The notes: generated from the sequence alone by a model not told the origin. Positions 35,546 through 43,631 are shown, counted from the stretch's first letter. The stretch is DNA of 64,000 bases from Chryseobacterium sp. HSC-36S06 (GCF_024171485.1 NZ_JALJZX010000002.1:62001-126000), one strand, 5' to 3'. Numbers and translations: made by a program.

Positions 35546-36430
35546 ATGACGAAATATTTAAAACTGCTTCGCGTAGAACAATGGGTAAAAAACCTTTTCG
35601 TTTTTGCGCCCCTTTTCTTTTCCGGAAATATTACCAACTTCGATCTGCTGATCAAAAGTCTCTTCGCATTTGTAGTCTTTTCCTTTGCCGCAAGTACTGT
35701 TTATATTCTCAACGATTATTCTGATATTGAATCCGACAAAAAGCATCCCGAAAAAAGTAAAAGGCCTTTAGCAAGCGGCGTTATTTCCAAATCCACAGCC
35801 GTGGTGTTTTTTATTGGTTTAATCGCTATGATTTCAGTATTGATTTTCTTCGGAGCACAGTATTTTCATCATAATTTCTGGAAATTTGCAGCGATCATTA
35901 TATTTTACTTTCTGATGAATGTTGCGTATACTTTCAAACTGAAGCATGTCGCAATTATAGATGTTACCATTATTGCGATCGGTTTTGTTCTGAGGGTTCT
36001 TGCCGGAGGTTACGCCACCGGAATTTATATTTCCCAGTGGGCTATTTTGCTCACATTTGTGCTGGCCTTGGTACTCGCAATCGGTAAAAGAAGAGGAGAA
36101 CTGATTAATGCGCAGATTTCCGGTAAAACACGGCGGGCGCTGGATGGCTATAATGTTCAGTTTGCCGACATTGCACTTTCAATAAGCTGTACACTGGCAA
36201 TCGTTTGTTATCTCATGTTTACACTTTCTCCGGAAGTACAGCAGAAGTTCCATTCGCGTGTTTTCTATACCGTAATTTTTGTGGTATTTGCTTTTTTACG
36301 ATATCTACAGCAAACTCTGGTCTATAACAAAACCGAATCTCCAACCAAAATTATTTATAAAGACCGTTATATTCAGATTACACTTGTGCTTTGGCTGGCA
36401 GCGTTTTTACTCCAAATTTATTTCAAATAA
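35546..36430 (+). CDS. UbiA-family polyprenyl-phosphate phosphoribosyltransferase (DPPR synthase-like)
   Basis: A 294-residue polytopic membrane prenyltransferase of the UbiA superfamily. It has about eight to nine helices. The first Asp motif is VYILNDYSDIESDKKHPEK (NDxxDxxxD near residue 55). It closely resembles mycobacterial Rv3806c (EQWVKNLFV, AFVVFSFAAS, RPLASG), which transfers phosphoribose to decaprenyl phosphate. The next three genes look like the following steps of that route, which supports this reading over a quinone-making UbiA. Its stop overlaps the oxidase ATG (TAATG), so the two are translationally coupled. Acceptor chain length unknown. Confidence 0.85.
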   Translation: MTKYLKLLRVEQWVKNLFVFAPLFFSGNITNFDLLIKSLFAFVVFSFAASTVYILNDYSDIESDKKHPEKSKRPLASGVISKSTAVVFFIGLIAMISVLIFFGAQYFHHNFWKFAAIIIFYFLMNVAYTFKLKHVAIIDVTIIAIGFVLRVLAGGYATGIYISQWAILLTFVLALVLAIGKRRGELINAQISGKTRRALDGYNVQFADIALSISCTLAIVCYLMFTLSPEVQQKFHSRVFYTVIFVVFAFLRYLQQTLVYNKTESPTKIIYKDRYIQITLVLWLAAFLLQIYFK

Positions 36431-37749
36431 TGAAACCGAATTTTATACAGAAAGTAACAAATTGGGGGAATTTTCCCGTGGTGGAAAAGGAGATAAAATC
36501 AGAAGATTCTATTGAAAGAATTAAGGATTTCGTTAGAAACAATAATGAAGTTATCGCCAGGGGAAACGGAAGATGCTATGGTGATGCTTCACTATCCGAG
36601 CATATATTTTCTACCCGAAGACTCAATAAATTCATAAGTTTCGACCGATTAAACGGAGTTATCGAATGCGAATCCGGCATTTTGCTTTCACAGGTTTTAG
36701 AAGTGATTGTGCCACAGGGTTACTTTCTTTATGTGACGCCGGGAACGAAATTTATCACTGTTGGTGGCGCCATAGCGTCGGATGTTCACGGGAAAAATCA
36801 TCATGCAGAAGGTTGTTTTTCAGAGTATGTAGAGGAGTTTTCTCTGCTGAACGAAAATTCTGAAGTAATCACTTGCTCCAGAACAGAGAACGAAGATAAA
36901 TTTTGGGCAACGATTGGCGGAATGGGTCTTACAGGAATTATTTTGTCTGCTAAGTTTAAACTAAAAAATATAGAAACCGCATATATCCGGCAGGAATCCG
37001 TTAAAGCAGAAAATCTGGATGAGATTTTTAAACTTTTTGATGAAAGCGAATCCTGGACGTATAATGTTGCCTGGATCGATTGCCTGCAGAGCGGAAAAGA
37101 TATTGGCAGAAGCATTATGATGCGTGGTGAACATGCATTTAAACATGAACTTCCGAAAAAACTGCAGGAGAATCCGCTGAGGTTGAAGAAAAAAATGATT
37201 CCAAAAATACCGTTTTACTTCCCTGATTTTTTACTGAATAAATTTACCGTTAAGCTGTTCAATTTCCTTTATTTCAACAAACAGCAGCAGAAGATGGTGA
37301 AAAATTATGTAGATTACGAAACATTTTTTTATCCTTTGGATGTGGTAAATGACTGGAATAAAATCTATGGGAAAAGCGGATTTATCCAGTACCAAATGGT
37401 GATTCCCAAGGAGAAAGGTAATGAGGGAATGGAAAAAATACTGCAAACCATTGCAAAAAGTGGCAACGGATCTTTTCTGGCAGTACTGAAGCTTTTCGGG
37501 AAAAATAATCCGCATGCCTATAACTCTTTCCCGGCCGAAGGATACACACTTGCTCTGGACTTTAAGGTAAATTCCAGACTTAAAAAACTCGTGACTGATT
37601 TGGATGAAATCGTTGAAGAGTTTGGCGGGAGAATTTATCTTACAAAAGACAGCATGAGCAAATCGTCGCTGACCAATTATCTGCAGAACGTGCAGAATCC
37701 AAAATTTGTGTCGATGCAGCACAAAAGAATCATGAACAGCAATAATTAA
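36430..37749 (+). CDS. DprE1-like FAD-dependent decaprenylphosphoryl-ribose oxidase homologue
   Basis: A 439-residue FAD-binding oxidoreductase of the VAO type. FAD-binding motifs match DprE1: RGNGRCYGDAS near residue 47 and TVGGAIASDVHGKNHHAEG near residue 110. The C-terminal part has LKLFGKNNP, YTLALDFKV and FGGRIYLTKDS. In mycobacterial DprE1 the reactive Cys387 of ICVDF aligns with A375 here, while the Lys of TKDS (K418 in mycobacteria) is kept. The predicted reaction is oxidation of polyprenyl-phosphoryl-ribose at C2'. ATG 36430 overlaps the upstream stop; the earlier in-frame start at 36391 would lie inside that gene. The DprE2-like gene follows 9 bp later. Confidence 0.85.
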   Translation: MKPNFIQKVTNWGNFPVVEKEIKSEDSIERIKDFVRNNNEVIARGNGRCYGDASLSEHIFSTRRLNKFISFDRLNGVIECESGILLSQVLEVIVPQGYFLYVTPGTKFITVGGAIASDVHGKNHHAEGCFSEYVEEFSLLNENSEVITCSRTENEDKFWATIGGMGLTGIILSAKFKLKNIETAYIRQESVKAENLDEIFKLFDESESWTYNVAWIDCLQSGKDIGRSIMMRGEHAFKHELPKKLQENPLRLKKKMIPKIPFYFPDFLLNKFTVKLFNFLYFNKQQQKMVKNYVDYETFFYPLDVVNDWNKIYGKSGFIQYQMVIPKEKGNEGMEKILQTIAKSGNGSFLAVLKLFGKNNPHAYNSFPAEGYTLALDFKVNSRLKKLVTDLDEIVEEFGGRIYLTKDSMSKSSLTNYLQNVQNPKFVSMQHKRIMNSNN

Positions 37750-37758
37750 ATCTACAAG

Positions 37759-38484
37759 ATGATCGTTCTCGGAAGCAATTCAGAAATAGCGCAGGCCTTT
37801 GTAGAGAAGGTTTTAGAGGCAGGGGAAAAATACCAGACTGTTTTTCTTTTCACTTCGAACAGAGAAACGACACAGAAATTTGCCCAACATATTGATGTAA
37901 AGTTCTTTCAGCAAACTGAAATCATTGAGTTAGATTTGATGAAAGAAATCGATTACAATAAGTTTGATGATATCACTTCGGATCTGTTGTTTTGTGCCAC
38001 AGGATATCTGGGTGAGGGAACTGCTGAAGCCCTCTATAACAATAAGAATACAGAAAAGGTTATCGATATCAATTTCGCAAAACTCGTTCCCGTTCTCAAT
38101 TTTTTCGCCGCTAAAATGGAGCGCCAGAGATCCGGCACAATGATCGTTCTGTCTTCAGTTGCAGGCGACCGCGGCAGGCAGAGTAATTTTATTTACGGAA
38201 GCGCTAAAGCGGGACTAACAGCCTATTTGAGCGGTTTGAGAAATTATATGTTCAGCCGGAAAGTTCATATACTTACCGTAAAACCAGGTTTTATGGATAC
38301 CAAAATGACAGAAGGCTTACCTTTGAATCCGGCACTTACGGCAACCCCAAAACAGGCTGCCGAAGGAATTTATACTGCCTACAAAAAGAAAAAAAATACG
38401 GCATATGTTTTACCGGTTTGGAGGGTTATTATGTTAATCATTAAGAACATTCCTGAGTTTATTTTCAAAAAATTAAAGCTGTAG
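37759..38484 (+). CDS. DprE2-like SDR reductase
   Basis: A 241-residue short-chain dehydrogenase. The dinucleotide site is IVLGSNSEIAQAF at the start; the catalytic Ser is in SSVAGDRGRQSNF and the Tyr-Lys pair is YGSAKAG near residue 149. This local sequence is distinctly DprE2-like, the partner that reduces the keto intermediate to polyprenyl-phosphoryl-arabinose. It is 9 bp after the DprE1-like gene and 10 bp before a HAD phosphatase gene. A general SDR role cannot be excluded without its partner context. Confidence 0.82.
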   Translation: MIVLGSNSEIAQAFVEKVLEAGEKYQTVFLFTSNRETTQKFAQHIDVKFFQQTEIIELDLMKEIDYNKFDDITSDLLFCATGYLGEGTAEALYNNKNTEKVIDINFAKLVPVLNFFAAKMERQRSGTMIVLSSVAGDRGRQSNFIYGSAKAGLTAYLSGLRNYMFSRKVHILTVKPGFMDTKMTEGLPLNPALTATPKQAAEGIYTAYKKKKNTAYVLPVWRVIMLIIKNIPEFIFKKLKL

Positions 38485-38494
38485 CAAAGTTGGA

Positions 38495-39082
38495 ATGAAA
38501 AAACTGTATCTCTTCGATTTCGACGGAACTCTCACTTACAAAGACACCATGTTTCTGTACCTTAAGTTCTATAATTCTACTAAATTTTATGTGCAGTTCG
38601 TTAAACATATTCCGCTCTTTATCCTCTTAAAATTAAATCTTGCAGACGCTGAAAAAGTGAAGAAAAGTTTTATTTCTTCCATTCTAAAAGGTGAAAGCCG
38701 CGCTAAAATTGATAAAAAAGCACAGTCTTTTTTTGAAAAATTTGAACGTGATATTTTTCGGAAAAACGCTCTTGAATTTATTCAAAATATCGACAGAACT
38801 CAGACAGAATGCTATATCGTTTCCGCTTCGCTTGATATATGGGTTAAACCTTTTGCAGAGAAACTCAACATCAAACTTTTAGCCACACAGACAGAATTCG
38901 CGGATGATATTTTTACCGGAAATTTTATTGGTAAAAACTGCAACGGTCCGGAAAAAGTCAAACGCATTATTGAAGCCGTGAAAGGCAGAAAATTCGACAA
39001 AACAATCGCGTTTGGGGATACATCGGGCGACCGTGAAATGTTGGCATGGGCAGACGAAAGCCAGTTTGAATTTTTTCACTAA
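38495..39082 (+). CDS. HAD-IB family phosphatase
   Basis: A 195-residue phosphatase of the HAD superfamily, subfamily IB. Motif I is FDFDGTLTY with the nucleophilic Asp; motif II SASLDIW; the late FGDTSGDREML carries the two Asps of motif IV. It lies 10 bp after the DprE2-like gene and ends the apparent operon. It is a natural candidate for the step that removes the 5-phosphate from polyprenyl-phosphoryl-5-phosphoribose, but a serine- or lipid-phosphatase role is possible too. Confidence 0.86.
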   Translation: MKKLYLFDFDGTLTYKDTMFLYLKFYNSTKFYVQFVKHIPLFILLKLNLADAEKVKKSFISSILKGESRAKIDKKAQSFFEKFERDIFRKNALEFIQNIDRTQTECYIVSASLDIWVKPFAEKLNIKLLATQTEFADDIFTGNFIGKNCNGPEKVKRIIEAVKGRKFDKTIAFGDTSGDREMLAWADESQFEFFH

Positions 39083-39120
39083 TTTTATACCCGAAATATC
39101 TTAAAAAGAAAGTACAGAAA

Positions 39121-40296
39121 ATGAATAAAATATATTTGGATAACGCGGCTACCACCCCACTTGCCGAAGAAGTAATCGATGCGATGGTTCAGGTAATGAA
39201 GGTGAATTATGGCAACCCGTCATCCACGCACAGCCTCGGACAGGAAGCTAAAATTCTTATCGAAAATGTACGGCGCGAGGTGGCTGATTATCTTCACGCA
39301 TCGCCTTCCGAAATTATTTTCACATCGTGCGGAACCGAATCGAACAACATGATTATCAAATCATGCATTAATCATTTGGGTGTGGAGCGTATTATTACGT
39401 CGCCAATGGAGCACAAATGTGTTGCAGAAACGGTTTTGGACATGAAAAAAAGAAAAGGAGTAGAAGTGGTTTATCTGCGCCCGGATCAGAAAGGTGATTT
39501 TGATTTGACCAAATTAGAAGAAGTGCTTAAAGGATCAGAAAAGAAAACCCTGGTAAGTCTTATGCATGCGAATAACGAAATAGGAAATTTGTTAGATATA
39601 AAAAAGGTAGCACAACTTTGCAAAGAAAATAATGCCCTGTTCCATTCAGATACGGTGCAGTCTATGGCACATATGGCGCTTGATTTTTCAGATATTCCGT
39701 TAGATTTTGCGTCCTGCAGTGCCCATAAATTTCACGGACCGAAAGGAAGCGGATTTGCCTTCGTAAGGAAATCTTCCGGATTAAAAGGAATTATCACCGG
39801 CGGCCCACAGGAAAGGACTTTAAGAGCGGGAACTGAAAATGTTTGCGGAATTGTGGGTTTAGGTAAGGCTCTGGAACTTTCTTTGAAAAATATGAGCGAA
39901 TATACTTCTCATATCAAAGAAATTAAAAAATATACAATAGATAGACTATCGGCTGAAATCGAGGGAATTAAGTTTAACGGAAGAAGTGCCGAGGAAGATA
40001 AAAGTCTGTACACGGTTCTAAGCGTGCTTTTACCTTTTAAAGATCCGATGATCGGACTTAAACTTGATATGAAGGGTATCGCGATATCTCAGGGCAGTGC
40101 ATGTTCATCGGGTGCAGCAAAACCTTCAATGGTGATGATGATGATTCTTGATGAAGAAGAAATGCAGCATACAACGCCGCTCAGGGTTTCCTTCAGTCAT
40201 CTTACAAGCAAAGCCGAAATTGATACTCTGGTAGATGCATTAAGGGAGATTGCCGAGAGTTTTAAGATAGAAAATACAAATATTTCACATAGATAG
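39121..40296 (+). CDS. Cysteine desulfurase (NifS/IscS-like)
   Basis: A 391-residue PLP enzyme that releases sulfur from cysteine as persulfide for Fe-S clusters or tRNA thiolation. The start IYLDNAATTPL is typical; SAHKFHGPKG contains the PLP-binding K203; C328 in SQGSACSSG is the persulfide Cys. No iscU or sufC partner is adjacent. It is followed by trxA with its own promoter. The HAD gene ends 38 bp upstream. Confidence 0.95.
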   Translation: MNKIYLDNAATTPLAEEVIDAMVQVMKVNYGNPSSTHSLGQEAKILIENVRREVADYLHASPSEIIFTSCGTESNNMIIKSCINHLGVERIITSPMEHKCVAETVLDMKKRKGVEVVYLRPDQKGDFDLTKLEEVLKGSEKKTLVSLMHANNEIGNLLDIKKVAQLCKENNALFHSDTVQSMAHMALDFSDIPLDFASCSAHKFHGPKGSGFAFVRKSSGLKGIITGGPQERTLRAGTENVCGIVGLGKALELSLKNMSEYTSHIKEIKKYTIDRLSAEIEGIKFNGRSAEEDKSLYTVLSVLLPFKDPMIGLKLDMKGIAISQGSACSSGAAKPSMVMMMILDEEEMQHTTPLRVSFSHLTSKAEIDTLVDALREIAESFKIENTNISHR

Positions 40297-40324
40297 ACGA
40301 TTCGCTGAAGTCGCTAAAAATTTG

Positions 40325-40332
40325 TAATTTTG
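40325..40332 (+). promoter_or_regulatory. -7 element TAATTTTG for trxA
   Basis: Perfect TAnnTTTG, 38 bp before the trxA ATG. A weak TTCG sits about 20 bp upstream. Confidence 0.62.
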
Positions 40333-40370
40333 TACCCAATAAAGTAATTTAATTATAAAAAATATAAAAA

Positions 40371-40688
40371 ATGGCATTAGAAATAACAGATCAGTCATTT
40401 CAGGAAATGGTACTGAATTCAGACAAACCGGTATTAGTTGATTTTTGGGCAGTTTGGTGTGGACCATGTAGAATGTTGGGCCCAATTGTAGAAGAAATTG
40501 CAGAAGATTTTGAAGGTAAAGCAGTAGTAGGAAAAGTAGATGTGGATAACAACCAACAGGTTTCTGTTGATTACGGCATCAGAAATATCCCTACAGTTTT
40601 AATCTTTAAAAACGGTCAGGTAGTTGATAAAATCGTTGGTGTAGCATCTAAAGAGGTTATCGCAGAAAAATTATCTGCACATTTATAA
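40371..40688 (+). CDS. trxA: Thioredoxin
   Basis: A 105-residue cytosolic thioredoxin, general disulfide reductant. The redox site is WCGPC (C30, C33) in FWAVWCGPCRML; the cis-Pro loop is IRNIPTVLIFKNG. Standard length, no signal peptide. It has its own promoter (40325) and terminator (40709). Confidence 0.97.
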   Translation: MALEITDQSFQEMVLNSDKPVLVDFWAVWCGPCRMLGPIVEEIAEDFEGKAVVGKVDVDNNQQVSVDYGIRNIPTVLIFKNGQVVDKIVGVASKEVIAEKLSAHL

Positions 40689-40708
40689 AAAATAATGCCG
40701 TGAGAATG

Positions 40709-40739
40709 AATGCTTTCTATAAAAGGAAGCATTTTTTTT
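40709..40739 (+). terminator. Terminator after trxA
   Basis: Stem AATGCTTTC/GGAAGCATT (9 bp with one T:G wobble), loop of 7 nt, T7. Confidence 0.85.
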
Positions 40740-40748
40740 GCAAAAAAG

Positions 40749-40779
40749 TTTTGTAGATAGCTTAAAAAACGTACTTTTG
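40749..40779 (+). promoter_or_regulatory. tRNA-Asp operon promoter
   Basis: -33 TTTTG at 40749-40753, 18-bp spacer, -7 TACTTTTG at 40772-40779, 37 bp before the first tRNA. Confidence 0.75.
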
Positions 40780-40816
40780 CACTCACCAAAAAGAAAGAAG
40801 CTCTTTTAGAATTAAT

Positions 40817-40890
40817 GATCCGGTAGTTCAGCTGGTTAGAATGCCGCCCTGTCACGGCGGAGGTCGCGGGTTCGAGTCCCGTCCGGATCG
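40817..40890 (+). tRNA. tRNA-Asp (GTC), copy 1
   Basis: 74 nt. Acceptor stem GATCCGG/CCGGATC with discriminator G; anticodon GTC at 40851-40853 in a 7-nt loop closed by CCGCC/GGCGG; T loop GGTTCGAGTCC. The 3' CCA is not encoded. It is identical to the copy 32 bp downstream. Confidence 0.97.
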
Positions 40891-40922
40891 CATAAAGTTT
40901 ATCAATTACTTTTCAAAAAATT

Positions 40923-40996
40923 GATCCGGTAGTTCAGCTGGTTAGAATGCCGCCCTGTCACGGCGGAGGTCGCGGGTTCGAGTCCCGTCCGGATCG
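40923..40996 (+). tRNA. tRNA-Asp (GTC), copy 2
   Basis: Identical in sequence to copy 1, with anticodon GTC at 40957-40959. The spacer between copies is 32 bp. Both share the promoter at 40749 and the terminator at 41001. Confidence 0.97.
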
Positions 40997-41000
40997 CAGC

Positions 41001-41033
41001 AAGTCTCTCAATTTATTGAGAGACTTTTTTTTT
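41001..41033 (+). terminator. Terminator after tRNA pair
   Basis: Perfect 11-bp stem AAGTCTCTCAA/TTGAGAGACTT with loop TTTA, then T8-9. Confidence 0.93.
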
Positions 41034-41121
41034 GATTATAATTTGGATTTCCAGGTGGGACTTTTCCTATAACTTTCATGCTTTAAATTTTGTTTAACTG
41101 CGGGGATTTTATTGCTTTATA

Positions 41122-41153
41122 TTTTGATTAATGCTCAAAAATCACTAATATTG
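41122..41153 (+). promoter_or_regulatory. Possible glgC promoter
   Basis: -33 TTTTG at 41122-41126, 19-bp spacer, -7 TAATATTG at 41146-41153, one mismatch from TAnnTTTG. ATG at 41195. Confidence 0.5.
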
Positions 41154-41194
41154 TTAAGCATCAATCTTGCTCGTAAACACAAAATTTTAATTCT

Positions 41195-42463
41195 ATGAAA
41201 CCAAGTGTAATCTCAATAGTGCTCGGCGGTGGACGCGGAACACGGCTGTTCCCTTTAACTTACTCGCGATCCAAACCCGCGGTGCCCATTGCCGGTAAAT
41301 ACAGATTGGTCGACATTCCGATCTCCAACTGTCTCAACTCGGGATTCAACAGGATTTTAGTTTTAACGCAGTTTAACTCTGCTTCTCTGAATTCTCACAT
41401 CAAGAATTCTTACCATTTTGATATTTTCAGCAAAGGATTCGTAGATATTCTGGCTGCAGAACAGAATGTGGAAAATGATCAGTGGTATCAGGGTACTGCT
41501 GATGCCGTGCGGCAGTCGATGAAGCATCTCGCCAAATATCAGTACGATTATATACTGATCCTTTCTGGTGACCAGCTTTATCAGATGGATTTCCGCGAGA
41601 TGATTGATTTTCACTGTAAAAATGAAGCCGACATCACTATCGCTACAATTCCGGTAAACTGTAATGATGCACCAGGATTTGGAATACTGAAAGCCGATGA
41701 CAACGGCAATATCACTTCTTTTACTGAAAAACCTTCCCGTGATATTTTAAATGAATGGAAATCTGAAGTTTCCGAAAAAAGTAAATCCGAAGGAAAAGAT
41801 TATCTCGCTTCAATGGGAATTTATGTGTTCAGTAAGAATTTTCTGAAAAAAATTTTCGATGAAGACCCTGGAGACGATTTCGGTGGTGAACTGATCCCGA
41901 ATGCCATTGGTAAGTATAAAATGATGAGTTACCAATATGACGGATATTGGACTGATATCGGAACGATACAGTCTTTCTTTGATGCAAATCTGGAGCTGAC
42001 GCAGGACTTTCCGAAATTCAATCTCTTCAGTCATTCCCCTATTTACACCAGAGCCAGAATGCTTCCGCCTTCCAAAATATTAGGATCTTATGTGAGTAAG
42101 GCGATTTTCGGTGATGGTTGTGTGGTGATGGCAGATAAAATTGAAAATTCTATCGTAGGAAACAGAAGCCGGATTGATAAAGGAAGTACGCTGATCAATA
42201 CTTATATGATGGGCGCCGATTATTATCAGGAAACTAAAGAAATTGTAGCGAACGATGAACGTAACATTCCTAACCTCGGCGTGGGGAAATATTGCTATAT
42301 CGAAAGGGCTATTTTGGATAAAAATTGCAGCATTGGCGATAATGTTAGAATCATAGGCGGCAAACATCTGCAGGATGGCGATTACGATACGCACTCGATA
42401 AAAGATGGAATTGTGGTTGTAAAGAAAAATGCGGTGATCAAACCCGGGACTATTATTCCTTAA
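41195..42463 (+). CDS. glgC: Glucose-1-phosphate adenylyltransferase
   Basis: A 422-residue ADP-glucose pyrophosphorylase, the committed step to glycogen. Start SIVLGGGRGTRLFPLT is the nucleotidyltransferase loop; SKPAVPIAGKYRLVDIPISNC, GTADAVRQ, GIYVFSK and the C-terminal left-handed helix (GSTLINTYMMG) fit GlgC. It is monocistronic here: no glgA, glgB or glgP neighbours. A terminator at 42485 follows. Allosteric control is likely but not readable. Confidence 0.95.
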   Translation: MKPSVISIVLGGGRGTRLFPLTYSRSKPAVPIAGKYRLVDIPISNCLNSGFNRILVLTQFNSASLNSHIKNSYHFDIFSKGFVDILAAEQNVENDQWYQGTADAVRQSMKHLAKYQYDYILILSGDQLYQMDFREMIDFHCKNEADITIATIPVNCNDAPGFGILKADDNGNITSFTEKPSRDILNEWKSEVSEKSKSEGKDYLASMGIYVFSKNFLKKIFDEDPGDDFGGELIPNAIGKYKMMSYQYDGYWTDIGTIQSFFDANLELTQDFPKFNLFSHSPIYTRARMLPPSKILGSYVSKAIFGDGCVVMADKIENSIVGNRSRIDKGSTLINTYMMGADYYQETKEIVANDERNIPNLGVGKYCYIERAILDKNCSIGDNVRIIGGKHLQDGDYDTHSIKDGIVVVKKNAVIKPGTIIP

Positions 42464-42484
42464 GACAGAATCAGACAAATGGTG

Positions 42485-42514
42485 CACGGCAATATTTCTA
42501 TTGCCGTGTTTTTT
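42485..42514 (+). terminator. Terminator after glgC
   Basis: Perfect 10-bp stem CACGGCAATA/TATTGCCGTG with loop TTTC, then T6. It lies within the longest upstream extension of the next gene, so that extension is not coding. Confidence 0.92.
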
Positions 42515-42530
42515 GTGAATGAGTTTTTTG

Positions 42531-42538
42531 TATTTTTG
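42531..42538 (+). promoter_or_regulatory. -7 element TATTTTTG, possibly giving a leaderless mRNA
   Basis: Perfect TAnnTTTG ending 3 bp before the ATG at 42542. The transcript would begin at or very near the ATG. A TTTTG 15 bp upstream is a short-spaced -33. Confidence 0.55.
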
Positions 42539-42541
42539 CCC

Positions 42542-43579
42542 ATGCGTTGGTTCAAATTCGGAAGTGTAATTATCATCTTTTTGCTGTCAGTTTATGCTGT
42601 ATCTATGATTTTTGTGGCGGAAAACAAAAGTTTCACCATCGAGAAAGAAATCAGTTATCCCGTGGACAAAGTTTTCCCGCAGTTCAATAATCTCCAGAAT
42701 TTCAGCCGCTGGAGCGGATTTTTCTCCGACAACAAAAACCTTACTTTTGATTTTTTCACTCCTTACGAAGGTCAGGGAAGCTCCATGAGTTATCACGACA
42801 CCAAAGATCCGGAGGTTTTCGGGGATCTTTTTATCCGCTACGAAAACCCCAACAGGACATTAAGGTATCAGTTGTTTGAAGGCAGGCGTAGCAATCCATA
42901 TTTGATCGACTTAAAATTTGTCGCTCAAAACGGAAAAACTAAAATAACATGGTATGTTCAGACTCCAAAACAGCCTTTTTTGAAGCGTTCGCTTAATTTA
43001 ATTACTGAAGAAGATATTACTGCTGATATTGAAACCGGGATGAAAACGCTTTTCACCATCTTGGGAAATAAAGTAAATAAGGAGCAGCAGCGGGAAAGTA
43101 TTAAGTTCGATACCTTAATGGTGGAGGAAAAAGAAGGTCAGCTTCTGTTAGGCGTAAATGTAAATTCGAAGAATACAAAAGATGCCCTGTTCAAAAACAT
43201 CGTCATGAACCACAATAAAACCATTAATTTCATCAAAATGGATTTGGGCAAAAGAGAAGATGAATATGGTGAACCCGTGCTGATCACGAACGCCGGTAAT
43301 TTTAAAGATAAAGAAGTTTCATATTATTACGGGATTCCTCTTTCCAAAAGAATCGGCGTATCAGACAATAATTTTATTTTCAGGACAGTTAATGCGTCGC
43401 GAAACTACGTGATTTATTACCAGGGCAGCTATGCAGGCCGCATAAGCGCGATTCAGGAACTTCTTTTAAAAGCAAAACGCGACACCATGAGAACAGGAGA
43501 TTTACAGCAGACTTTTCTTGAGGAACCAGCCGTGGAAAGTAATACGGTAATGAAATTGTCTTTGCCCGTTTTTAGGTAA
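42542..43579 (+). CDS. SRPBCC domain protein with membrane anchor and GyrI-like C-terminus
   Basis: A 345-residue protein. It starts with a single membrane helix (FGSVIIIFLLSVYAVSMIF), then an SRPBCC/Bet v1-type domain (SYPVDKVFPQFNNLQNFSRWSGFFSDNKN, GKTKITWYVQTP), and a C-terminal region resembling GyrI-like small-molecule binding domains (GIPLSKRIGVSD, GSYAGRISAIQELL). Function unknown; a ligand-binding role is likely. ATG 42542 is chosen because a terminator (42485) and promoter (42531) lie in the longer frame. It lies between glgC and sucA. Confidence 0.72.
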   Translation: MRWFKFGSVIIIFLLSVYAVSMIFVAENKSFTIEKEISYPVDKVFPQFNNLQNFSRWSGFFSDNKNLTFDFFTPYEGQGSSMSYHDTKDPEVFGDLFIRYENPNRTLRYQLFEGRRSNPYLIDLKFVAQNGKTKITWYVQTPKQPFLKRSLNLITEEDITADIETGMKTLFTILGNKVNKEQQRESIKFDTLMVEEKEGQLLLGVNVNSKNTKDALFKNIVMNHNKTINFIKMDLGKREDEYGEPVLITNAGNFKDKEVSYYYGIPLSKRIGVSDNNFIFRTVNASRNYVIYYQGSYAGRISAIQELLLKAKRDTMRTGDLQQTFLEEPAVESNTVMKLSLPVFR

Positions 43580-43631
43580 ATTATTTTATGTTTTTAAGGT
43601 TTTTCGGCTTTATTACTTCACTTATTTTGCG

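Noticed and set aside
36391-36429. Upstream start for the DprE1-like gene
   Set aside because: It lies within the UbiA gene, and the TAATG overlap at 36428-36432 gives the natural start.
40891-40922. Third tRNA or att-like remnant between the tRNA pair
   Set aside because: The 32-bp spacer has no tRNA-like structure, and no integrase gene is near.
42479-42541. Longest start of the SRPBCC frame
   Set aside because: This part contains the glgC terminator and the gene's own promoter, so it is not translated.
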